DNA of 5,471 bases from an uncultured Clostridia bacterium (GCA_947628595.1 CANRAN010000094.1:1-5471); one strand, 5' to 3'; positions 1 to 5,170 are shown, numbered from the stretch's first letter. Program-made: numbers and translations. The notes: generated by a model not told the origin, from the letters alone.

Positions 1-36
1 GCAAAGCAGATACGTAAAACTTTGAATAATTTATAA
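1..36 (+). CDS. Possible C-terminal end of an upstream gene
   Basis: Frame 1 reads AKQIRKTLNNL and then a TAA stop at 34-36, while the other two plus-strand frames stop within the first 24 bases. The stop lies 15 bases before the start codon of the thymidylate kinase-like gene, a spacing typical of operon neighbours, and I see no terminator in the gap. Only eleven codons are visible, so the product cannot be named and the reading frame could be open by chance. If real, the kinase gene would be a downstream member of an operon. Confidence 0.3.
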   Translation, partial: AKQIRKTLNNL

Positions 37-42
37 AAAGGA
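37..42 (+). promoter_or_regulatory. Ribosome binding site of the thymidylate kinase-like gene
   Basis: AAAGGA lies 9 bases before the ATG at 52. It overlaps the last base region of the possible upstream stop codon (34-36), which fits translational coupling to a preceding gene. No convincing promoter is visible in the 51 bases before the gene. Confidence 0.55.
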
Positions 43-51
43 TTAAAAAGT

Positions 52-672
52 ATGGAAAAAGGAAAATTCATAGTATTTGAAGGATTAGACGGTTCCGGTA
101 AGGGAACACAGATTAATCTTCTTGTCGAGGAAATGAAGAAACGAGGCAGGAGGGTATATCAGACTGCCGAGCCTACCGAATCCTCAACAGGGGGAATGAT
201 AAGAGATGCACTTGCAGGTTTTGTAAAGCGTGATGAATATGAACTTTCAGCACTTTTTCTTGCGGATAGAATATTTCACAATGCAAATCCTAAAAACGGA
301 ATAAAGCAATTTCTTGAGCGGGGAATAGATGTTGTATGTGACAGATATTATTACTCATCATTTGCTTATCAGGGTATAGATGCAGATCTTGATTGGGTTA
401 TGAGTCTCAACCTCGGTTGTCCGGAGATAATCCGACCGGATTTATGTATTTTTCTTGATGCGGATATTGACATATGCGATGACAGGATAGGGAAAAATCG
501 TTTCAGCAGGGAAATATATGAAAATAAAGAAACTCAATGTATGGTGCGGCAGCGATTCCTTGAGGTATTCAAAAGGCTTGAAAACAGTGAAAACATAAGA
601 ATTGTAAATGCCGCAAGGGGAATTTCCGAGGTATCGTCAGATATAATAGAAATTTATGACTCCGTAAAGTAG
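52..672 (+). CDS. tmk: Thymidylate kinase-like nucleoside monophosphate kinase (dTMP kinase)
   Basis: A 206-residue protein, the usual length for cytosolic dTMP kinases, which phosphorylate dTMP to dTDP with ATP in dTTP synthesis. Visible motifs in order: P-loop FEGLDGSGKGTQ (residues 9-20, Lys17), EPT..S..G..IR (40-51) in the place of the usual REPGG segment, ADRIFH (71-76) for nucleotide binding, DRYYYSSFAYQG (97-108) with the family Asp-Arg-Tyr, PDLCIFLD (129-136), and an Arg-rich lid around 145-155 (RIGKNRFSREIYE). The ATG at 52 follows AAAGGA at 37-42 with a 9-base gap. The residue after the P-loop lysine is Gly, as in adenylate kinases, and the Arg of REP is Ala, so this is a divergent branch rather than the textbook bacterial form. 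I recall similar clostridial proteins annotated as dTMP kinase. It may be a second copy beside a housekeeping tmk; that is inference. A terminator follows, so it ends its transcription unit. Confidence 0.88.
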   Translation: MEKGKFIVFEGLDGSGKGTQINLLVEEMKKRGRRVYQTAEPTESSTGGMIRDALAGFVKRDEYELSALFLADRIFHNANPKNGIKQFLERGIDVVCDRYYYSSFAYQGIDADLDWVMSLNLGCPEIIRPDLCIFLDADIDICDDRIGKNRFSREIYENKETQCMVRQRFLEVFKRLENSENIRIVNAARGISEVSSDIIEIYDSVK

Positions 673-687
673 CTCATATACAAAAAT

Positions 688-719
688 AAAAACAGCAAGT
701 GTGCAAGCTTGCTGTTTTT
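688..719. terminator. Bidirectional intrinsic terminator between convergent genes
   Basis: A perfect 12-base-pair stem, AAAAACAGCAAG (688-699) and CTTGCTGTTTTT (708-719), encloses an 8-base loop. On the plus strand the stem ends in five Us, so it ends the kinase transcript 15 bases after its stop. On the minus strand the same hairpin also ends in a U-run and continues into more Us from 681-687, 20 bases after the stop of the 49-residue gene. It therefore probably serves both genes. Confidence 0.88.
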
Positions 720-739
720 ATAAAAGTTCAAACGTGAAA

Positions 740-889
740 TCACTGAATAGAGCTGTCAAGATAATGTTCAAGCTCTTCCTCATCCTTTTTTTGCTTATCC
801 TTGAAGATAAGAAATGCAGTAACCGCTGCGGTTATGGCAGCAACCCCGCCGATTACGGAAATGAGAACAGTAAGTATTGATTTATTCAT
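740..889 (-). CDS. Small single-pass membrane protein, 49 residues, unknown function
   Basis: An ATG at 889-887 opens 49 codons ending in TGA at 742-740. The start has an excellent ribosome binding site, GGGAGGT (903-897), 7 bases upstream, and a near-consensus promoter behind it. The product begins MNKS, then has one hydrophobic stretch at about residues 5-29 rich in Ile, Val, Ala and Gly, then KDKQKK and an acidic tail ending in LDSSIQ. The basic residues after the helix suggest the C-terminus is cytoplasmic and the N-terminus outside. There is no Cys lipobox and no signal peptidase site that I can see. The gene is on the same strand as tatD, 101 bases downstream, and converges on the kinase gene, sharing its terminator. 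I do not recognise the family. Small one-helix proteins of this form are common in Clostridia and often overlooked. Expression signals make the gene call good; function is unknown. Confidence 0.78.
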   Translation of the reverse strand: MNKSILTVLISVIGGVAAITAAVTAFLIFKDKQKKDEEELEHYLDSSIQ

Positions 890-896
890 AATTTTT

Positions 897-903
897 ACCT
901 CCC
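897..903 (-). promoter_or_regulatory. Ribosome binding site of the 49-residue membrane protein gene
   Basis: Read on the minus strand this is GGGAGGT, 7 bases from the ATG. It is a near-perfect Shine-Dalgarno sequence and is the main reason to accept so short an open reading frame as a gene. Confidence 0.8.
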
Positions 904-922
904 GATAAATTTCAATAGACTA

Positions 923-951
923 ATTATATATCATATAAGTGGAAAAGTCAA
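923..951 (-). promoter_or_regulatory. Sigma-A-type promoter of the 49-residue membrane protein gene
   Basis: On the minus strand, TTGACT (951-946) and a perfect TATAAT (928-923) are separated by exactly 17 bases. Transcription would begin near 916-917, giving a leader of about 27 bases that contains the GGGAGGT site. This is the closest match to consensus in the window and implies the small gene can be expressed apart from tatD. Confidence 0.82.
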
Positions 952-990
952 TAATCTTTGTTATAATTTGTATGGAAAGACCTCTCAAAG

Positions 991-1779
991 TCAACTGAAA
1001 TTGTGCAAAAACAATCTTTCCGTGTTTTTACGTGTATGTTCTATTATTTGGTTCTCAGAAACTTGCATATATTTTGCAAGATCCCTTACAACATATTTAA
1101 TATTTTGCGGTATATTGATACGGTTAAGCCCATGCACATTTTTGGGTGTGAGATACGGTGCATCCGTTTCTATCAGCAGCCTGTCAAGGGGAATAAGTGC
1201 AACGGCCTCTCTCAGCCTTGCTGCCCTCCTGTCATCACATATCCAACCGGTTATGCCGATATTGAAGCCCATATCAAGATAGTGCTTAAGTTCTTCTCTG
1301 TTACCTGTGAAGCAATGTACAACTGATTTTGAGCATATACCCCTATGATTCTCGAATTGTTCCGAAAATTCCCTAAATGCGGCTCGTTCATGCAAAAACA
1401 GTGGCATATTCAGTCTTTCGGCAATTTCAATCTGTTTTGCAAGACAGCGGATCTGATTTTCCTTTGTAGAGAACATTCTGTCAAAATCAAGTCCGCATTC
1501 GCCGACAGCAACAATCCGGGGATTATTTTTTATAATTTTCTCTATTCTGTCAAAATCCTCTTTTTTTGCGGTATCAGCATTATGAGGATGTATTCCTGCT
1601 GTACCATATGTGTTATGATTCTGTGTAAAGCTGTCGATACGTATATTTTCTTTGGTATTTGTACCGGTCAGAATACAGATAACGCCCTCTTTTTCTGCAT
1701 CATTTATGATTTGTTCGGGAAATTCATATTGTCTGCAAAACAGATTCAGACCTATATCATAATATTTCACTTTATTCAT
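991..1779 (-). CDS. tatD: TatD-family metal-dependent deoxyribonuclease, TatD-proper subtype
   Basis: A 262-residue TIM-barrel amidohydrolase-fold hydrolase; family members are Mg-dependent DNases, and E. coli TatD is a 3'-5' exonuclease linked to DNA repair. The protein matches E. coli TatD itself along its length rather than the YcfH/YabD branch: YDIGLNL at the N-terminus (about residues 7-13), GIHPHN (62-67), VAVGECGLDFDRMFST (90-105), the FLHER segment with His130, VHCFTGNREE (154-163), IGITGWICDDRR (174-185) and LIETDAPYL (202-210). Likely metal and catalytic residues are Glu94, His130, His155 and Asp206. As in E. coli TatD, the N-terminal HxH of most relatives is absent. A TTG at 1782 is an alternative start, but the ATG at 1779 lies 7 bases from AAAGGTG, against 4 for the TTG, so I use the ATG. 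The gene is downstream of rpsT behind a terminator, and I see no terminator after it. Confidence 0.92.
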   Translation of the reverse strand: MNKVKYYDIGLNLFCRQYEFPEQIINDAEKEGVICILTGTNTKENIRIDSFTQNHNTYGTAGIHPHNADTAKKEDFDRIEKIIKNNPRIVAVGECGLDFDRMFSTKENQIRCLAKQIEIAERLNMPLFLHERAAFREFSEQFENHRGICSKSVVHCFTGNREELKHYLDMGFNIGITGWICDDRRAARLREAVALIPLDRLLIETDAPYLTPKNVHGLNRINIPQNIKYVVRDLAKYMQVSENQIIEHTRKNTERLFLHNFS

Positions 1780-1786
1780 CAAATTT

Positions 1787-1793
1787 CACCTTT
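1787..1793 (-). promoter_or_regulatory. Ribosome binding site that decides the tatD start
   Basis: The minus strand reads AAAGGTG here. It lies 7 bases from the ATG at 1779-1777 but only 4 bases from the in-frame TTG at 1782-1780. The spacing favours ATG and a 262-residue product; the TTG would add one methionine only. Confidence 0.6.
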
Positions 1794-1811
1794 TGGTTTA
1801 TCTTACGTTAC

Positions 1812-1840
1812 ATTGTATCAAAAACAAAAAAGCCGAACAA
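1812..1840 (-). promoter_or_regulatory. Candidate tatD promoter with extended -10, overlapping the rpsT terminator
   Basis: On the minus strand TGATACAAT (1820-1812) is a good extended -10 element. The sequence TTGTTC (1840-1835) sits 17 bases upstream as a weak -35, matching consensus only in its TTG. The -35 lies inside the loop and stem of the rpsT terminator hairpin. Transcription would start near 1805, leaving a leader of about 26 bases with the AAAGGTG site. Confidence 0.5.
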
Positions 1841-1852
1841 TGTCCGGCCTTT
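1821..1852 (-). terminator. Intrinsic terminator of rpsT
   Basis: On the minus strand GCCGGAC (1848-1842), loop ATT and GTTCGGC (1838-1832) form a seven-pair stem with one G-U wobble. It extends by another G-U pair and three A-U pairs out to 1852/1828. A run of six Us, then G, then more Us follows to 1821. It lies about 37 bases past the rpsT stop codon and separates rpsT from tatD. Confidence 0.85.
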
Positions 1853-1888
1853 GTATCGACAAGGTTTATTGTCATTATGTTTACGAAT

Positions 1889-2155
1889 TTAAGCCTGAAC
1901 ACTTGCATTGAGCTTACGAGCCAACGCAGACTTCTTTCTTGAAGCGGTATTTTTCTTGAGAATACCCTTAGCGGCAGCCTTATCTATCTTCTTGATAGCA
2001 ACACGTACAGCCTCGCTCTTATCGGCAGCACCGGTTTCAATAGCACTGTTTGCTTTCTTGATATCTGTTCTCATTGCGCTTTTGAAGTTCTTGTTTACAG
2101 CTGTCTTTGCAGCAGCAACACGTACACGCTTTTTCGCTGATTTGATATTCGGCAT
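1889..2155 (-). CDS. rpsT: 30S ribosomal protein S20
   Basis: An 88-residue, strongly basic, Ala- and Lys-rich protein of the normal S20 length. S20 binds 16S rRNA early in assembly of the small subunit, in the cytoplasm. It begins MPNIKSAKKRVRV, the typical S20 N-terminus, and contains the conserved C-terminal segment KAAAKGILKKNTASRKKSALARKLN (described in parts: KGILKKNTASRKKS at about residues 63-76, then LARKLN). The ATG at 2155 has a very strong AAGGAGGTG site (2169-2161) 5 bases upstream. It is a single-gene unit with its own extended -10 promoter and its own terminator, as is usual for rpsT. E. coli S20 represses its own translation; the leader here is only about 30 bases and shows no obvious structure, so I cannot say the same for this gene. 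Confidence 0.97.
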   Translation of the reverse strand: MPNIKSAKKRVRVAAAKTAVNKNFKSAMRTDIKKANSAIETGAADKSEAVRVAIKKIDKAAAKGILKKNTASRKKSALARKLNASVQA

Positions 2156-2160
2156 CCTTA

Positions 2161-2169
2161 CACCTCCTT
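2161..2169 (-). promoter_or_regulatory. Strong ribosome binding site of rpsT
   Basis: The minus strand reads AAGGAGGTG, nine bases complementary to the 16S rRNA 3' end, 5 bases before the ATG. This fits a highly translated ribosomal protein gene. Confidence 0.85.
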
Positions 2170-2191
2170 AAGCTTATTATGCGTACAGTTT

Positions 2192-2220
2192 ATGATATCA
2201 TTAATTCGGAAAAAAAGCAA
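2192..2220 (-). promoter_or_regulatory. Candidate rpsT promoter with extended -10
   Basis: On the minus strand TGATATCAT (2200-2192) forms an extended -10, with TTGCTT (2220-2215) 17 bases upstream as a partial -35. Initiation near 2185 would leave a leader of about 30 bases, mostly the Shine-Dalgarno region. Confidence 0.65.
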
Positions 2221-2260
2221 GGGTTTTTTGAAATTTTTTTAATATTAGTAAAATACCATT

Positions 2261-2286
2261 AAAATTATCAAAGATTGAATAATTTT
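2261..2286. repeat. A/T-only inverted repeat in the divergent region
   Basis: AAAATTAT (2261-2268) and ATAATTTT (2279-2286) are perfect inverted copies around a 10-base centre, CAAAGATTGA. It sits 36-61 bases before the candidate -10 of the YfhO-family gene. It could be an operator or an AT-rich upstream element, but in such AT-rich DNA it may be chance. Confidence 0.35.
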
Positions 2287-2309
2287 TGTCAGCCTTTTAT
2301 GTAGATTTT

Positions 2310-2331
2310 TTCGGATAAATATGATAAAATA
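2310..2331 (+). promoter_or_regulatory. Candidate promoter of the YfhO-family gene (copy 1 of a shared element)
   Basis: TTCGGATAA (2310-2318), three bases, then TGATAAAATA (2322-2331). TGATAAAAT is a good extended -10; no -35 is convincing at the expected distance (2302-2307 reads TAGATT). Initiation near 2337 would give a leader of about 125 bases. A near copy occurs at 5079-5098 upstream of queA. Confidence 0.5.
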
Positions 2332-2449
2332 TATAAATTGTGGCAGGGTACAATTATCATTCCGACAACGAATTTGATTTGCACTTTGATTTTATTTTTA
2401 TCTTATTAGTTTGCAATAGTTGTAAGCAAGTTAATATTGTGTTGAAAAT

Positions 2450-2456
2450 GGGAGGT
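2450..2456 (+). promoter_or_regulatory. Ribosome binding site that decides the YfhO-family start
   Basis: GGGAGGT is placed 7 bases (counted from its GGGAGG core) before the ATG at 2463. The in-frame alternatives, GTG at 2340 and ATG at 2448, have no such site, and the ATG at 2448 overlaps this one. The start at 2463 also places the first membrane helix in the usual position. Confidence 0.85.
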
Positions 2457-2462
2457 TTTATA

Positions 2463-5015
2463 ATGACAACAAGCAGGGTTCTCCAAAGAGTTAAGGAAAA
2501 CCTGTGTCTTCAGACATTTCTTTGGGGACTGGGGCTTTCGTTCCTAATTTTCATTCCGTGGATAATCTACAATGGGGGATACTTCTTTTTCTACGGTGAT
2601 TTCAACGTTCAACAGATTCCGTTCTATCAGATGATACATGACAGCATACAGAGCGGAAATGTTGGGTGGGGCTACACAACAGATCTTGGAGCCAATATCA
2701 TAGGCTCGTACAGCTTCTATATGATAGGCAGCCCATTCTTCTGGTTGACACTATTGTTTCCGAGTCAGGCGGTTCCTTATATGATGGCTCCGCTTCTTAT
2801 GCTGAAATTTGCCTTTGCCTCCCTTGCAGCATATCTGTTTCTGAGGAGATATGTGCGTGAGCAAAGATATGCAATGTTTGGTGCGTTGATATATGCATTT
2901 TCGGGATTTGGAATATATAATATATTCTTCAATCATTTCCATGAGGCTATGATTACTTTTCCGCTTATGCTTGCGGCGATTGATTCATTCATATATGATA
3001 GGAGAAAGGGACTTGTGCTGCTTTCGGTATTTGCGGCAGCCTTTGTCAATTATTATTTCTTTGCGGGACAGGCAGTATTTATTTTTATATATTGGTGTTT
3101 TCGTATGGCTACGGGAAGCTACAGAATGAAAATAACAGAATTTCTGCGTTTTGCGACAGAAATTTTATTGGGATTCGCTCTTGCAGCTATAATATTGGTG
3201 CCATCGATTGATGCAGTCATGCAAAATTCACGATTGGATAATTTTCCGCATGGCTGGGGAGCATTAGTTTATTCGAGTGAGCAAAGATATCTCCATATTA
3301 TACTTTCATTCTTTTTTCCGCCGGATATGCCTGCCTATGCTAATTTTACACCTGATTCCAATGCTAAATGGGGAAGTGTTGCCGGCTGGTTGCCGCTGTT
3401 CAGTATGGTTGGTGTTTTTGCATTCTATAAGCTTGAAACTCATAAATGGCTGCGTAAACTTATACCGACGCTGTTTGTCATGGCACTTGTTCCGATACTT
3501 AACAGTGTATTCCAATTATTCAATGCGTCCTATTATGCAAGATGGTTCTATATGATTACACTCATGCTTTCAATGGCAACGGTTGTTTCTCTTGACCATG
3601 ATGAAACAAATTTCAAGCCTGCTTTGATACGTACCTCTGTTATAACAGCGGTAATTACTGTACTGATAGGATTTATGCCCGTAAACTCTCCCACGGATGA
3701 AAGTGCAGAGCAGACCTTTGGACTTGAAAGATATCCTGATCGTTTCTGGGGATGGGTGGCTGTTGCGTTCATAGGTCTTACAGTTTTTGTTCTTTTGCTT
3801 GTATTCAGAAAAAATAAAAAGCTGTTTTTAAGAATGACAGCGGTTTCACTTTCGGCACTTATAGTTGGCTATGGTAACCTTCTTGTTGGAACGGGAGTTG
3901 TCCATGCAAGCTATAAGCAGGATTTTATAGCGGGCTATGCAATAGGAAATAAGGGTCTGTTTGATGAGGAACTTAAGGATATACACAATGTTCGTTCGGA
4001 TTTTTATGAACCTATGGATAATATGGGTATGTATTGGCAAATTCCGACAATTCAGGCTTTTCACAGCATTGTTCCCGGATCGATTATGGATTTCTATAAA
4101 TCAATAGGTGTCGAGAGAAGTGTTGGTTCACGACCCGATAAAAGTGTTTATGGTATAAGAAGCTTTCTTTCTGTAAAATATCTGTTTGATTATGACGGTG
4201 ACAGCAAGCCTTTTAAAAATAGCCTGAAAACCACAGAAATGCCCGGTTGGGAATATTTAATGACCAAAAATAAGTACAGTGTATATGAGAATAAGTATTA
4301 TATTCCATATGGATTTACATATGACGAATATATAACACAGAAGGAGTTCGAAACGGTAGCCGAGGATAAGAGGCATTTGCTTTTGCTGAAAGCAATGGTT
4401 CTGACGGATGAGCAGGCACAAAAGTATGGTGATATTCTTGAGCATCATAAAAATCTTACAACCTATGAATATGAAGAAGAAGATTATTTTGAGGATTGCA
4501 AGGAACGCCGTAGGAATGTATGCTCGGATGTTGAATTTAGTAATAATCGTGTAAGTGCTAAATTCAAGGCAGGAAATTCGGACGAGCTGGTATTTTTCAG
4601 CATACCGTATGAAAGCGGCTGGAGTGCTGCTGTAAATGGTAAGGCAGTCGATATAGAAAAGGTAAATGTCGGTTTTATGGCTGTCCGTGTCCCGGCAAAT
4701 AAAACCTCGGATATTGTGTTTACCTATACAACTCCGGGTCTTTATGCCGGTGCGGCGGTGACAGGAGGTGCAGTTGTTCTTCTTGTTGTATATCTTGTAT
4801 TTTGGAAGGTACCGAAAAGACGGAGAAAGGTATATATGAATTATATTGAGGATGATGTGTTTGATTCCGGGGAGAGCTATGATGATATAATGATATCCGA
4901 ATACAGAGAGGAAAGGGAAGGCAATAACAGAGTTTCCATTAATTTCGGGGAGGAAAGTAATAATGATACAAAAACCGATGATGAGGATGGAGCTGACGAA
5001 AGGGACGAAAAATAA
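2463..5015 (+). CDS. yfhO: YfhO-family polytopic membrane protein, probable GT-C glycosyltransferase
   Basis: An 850-residue membrane protein. Hydrophobic helices are visible at about 18-36, 105-128, 135-155, 162-178, 184-216, 228-248, 303-322, 332-352, 357-376, 388-406, 427-448 and 455-478, with a last one at about 757-781. YfhO proteins are GT-C-type enzymes; B. subtilis YfhO works with CsbB and GtcA to add GlcNAc to lipoteichoic acid outside the cell. The first outer loop has FFFYGDFNVQQIPF (41-54), whose Asp46 is the likely catalytic or metal residue by position. FSGFGIYNIFFNHFHEAM (146-163) and PLMLAAID match the family's second conserved block. Residues about 480-756 form a large outer domain ending in the typical SIPYESGWSAAVNGKAV (713-729). 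After the last helix come PKRRRK and a 60-residue cytoplasmic tail with 22 acidic residues, which is not typical. Cys679 and Cys687 lie outside and might pair. No csbB or gtcA is visible, so acceptor and sugar are unknown. Confidence 0.87.
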   Translation: MTTSRVLQRVKENLCLQTFLWGLGLSFLIFIPWIIYNGGYFFFYGDFNVQQIPFYQMIHDSIQSGNVGWGYTTDLGANIIGSYSFYMIGSPFFWLTLLFPSQAVPYMMAPLLMLKFAFASLAAYLFLRRYVREQRYAMFGALIYAFSGFGIYNIFFNHFHEAMITFPLMLAAIDSFIYDRRKGLVLLSVFAAAFVNYYFFAGQAVFIFIYWCFRMATGSYRMKITEFLRFATEILLGFALAAIILVPSIDAVMQNSRLDNFPHGWGALVYSSEQRYLHIILSFFFPPDMPAYANFTPDSNAKWGSVAGWLPLFSMVGVFAFYKLETHKWLRKLIPTLFVMALVPILNSVFQLFNASYYARWFYMITLMLSMATVVSLDHDETNFKPALIRTSVITAVITVLIGFMPVNSPTDESAEQTFGLERYPDRFWGWVAVAFIGLTVFVLLLVFRKNKKLFLRMTAVSLSALIVGYGNLLVGTGVVHASYKQDFIAGYAIGNKGLFDEELKDIHNVRSDFYEPMDNMGMYWQIPTIQAFHSIVPGSIMDFYKSIGVERSVGSRPDKSVYGIRSFLSVKYLFDYDGDSKPFKNSLKTTEMPGWEYLMTKNKYSVYENKYYIPYGFTYDEYITQKEFETVAEDKRHLLLLKAMVLTDEQAQKYGDILEHHKNLTTYEYEEEDYFEDCKERRRNVCSDVEFSNNRVSAKFKAGNSDELVFFSIPYESGWSAAVNGKAVDIEKVNVGFMAVRVPANKTSDIVFTYTTPGLYAGAAVTGGAVVLLVVYLVFWKVPKRRRKVYMNYIEDDVFDSGESYDDIMISEYREEREGNNRVSINFGEESNNDTKTDDEDGADERDEK

Positions 5016-5041
5016 TTTTATAAGATAAATTAAGTCTTTTC

Positions 5042-5071
5042 ATGCGGCGGCGATTATTTTCGCCGCCGCAT
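5042..5071 (+). terminator. GC-rich hairpin after the YfhO-family gene, without U-tract
   Basis: ATGCGGCGGCGA (5042-5053) and TCGCCGCCGCAT (5060-5071) form a perfect 12-base-pair stem around the 6-base loop TTATTT. It begins 26 bases after the stop codon, where a terminator would be expected. Neither strand has a U-run after the stem (plus strand continues ATGGATATTCGG). It may be a hairpin-only terminator, a stabiliser of the mRNA 3' end, or one copy of a dispersed repeat. Confidence 0.6.
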
Positions 5072-5078
5072 ATGGATA

Positions 5079-5098
5079 TTCGGATAATTGATAAAATA
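5079..5098 (+). promoter_or_regulatory. Candidate upstream promoter of queA (copy 2 of a shared element)
   Basis: TTCGGATAA (5079-5087), one base, then TGATAAAATA (5089-5098). It repeats the element at 2310-2331 with two bases fewer in the middle. TGATAAAAT is a plausible extended -10, with no clear -35 because the expected position falls in the GC-rich hairpin. Initiation near 5104 would give queA a leader of about 119 bases. Confidence 0.42.
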
Positions 5099-5170
5099 AG
5101 AATTTTTGATTGGACTTATATATTGGTTGTAATATATATTTTGTTTTATAGGGCTTATAGTACAACCTGT

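Larger units (their letters stand above)
2172..2462. other. AT-rich divergent intergenic region between rpsT and the YfhO-family gene
   Basis: About 290 bases without a gene. The left part holds the rpsT promoter (minus strand). The middle has poly-T/poly-A runs and an A/T-only inverted repeat at 2261-2286. The right part has a plus-strand extended -10 at 2322-2330, followed by a leader of about 125 bases. The in-frame stretch from a GTG at 2340 is open but has no ribosome binding site, so I read it as leader rather than coding. Confidence 0.7.

Noticed and set aside
956..967. CTTTGTTATAAT on the plus strand, identical to 5201-5212, as an antisense promoter towards tatD
   Set aside because: A 12-base match is expected by chance in AT-rich DNA of this length, and there is no -35 at the proper distance.
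968..1911. Several plus-strand frames opposite tatD
   Set aside because: They mirror the strongly supported tatD frame, lack ribosome binding sites and have Cys- and Ile-rich translations typical of shadow frames.
2340..2462. A 41-codon N-terminal extension of the YfhO-family gene from a GTG at 2340
   Set aside because: No ribosome binding site precedes it, it overlaps the candidate transcription start region, and the ATG at 2463 has an excellent GGGAGG site and fits the family N-terminus.
2857..2870. In-frame direct repeat of GTGAGCAAAGATAT at 2857-2870 and 3277-3290 inside the YfhO-family gene
   Set aside because: It encodes a shared EQRY in two unrelated contexts and the flanking sequence differs, so it is more likely coincidence than an internal duplication.
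4346..4352. GTTCGAA as a possible tRNA T-loop
   Set aside because: It lies within the YfhO-family coding frame and no acceptor or anticodon stem can be found around it.
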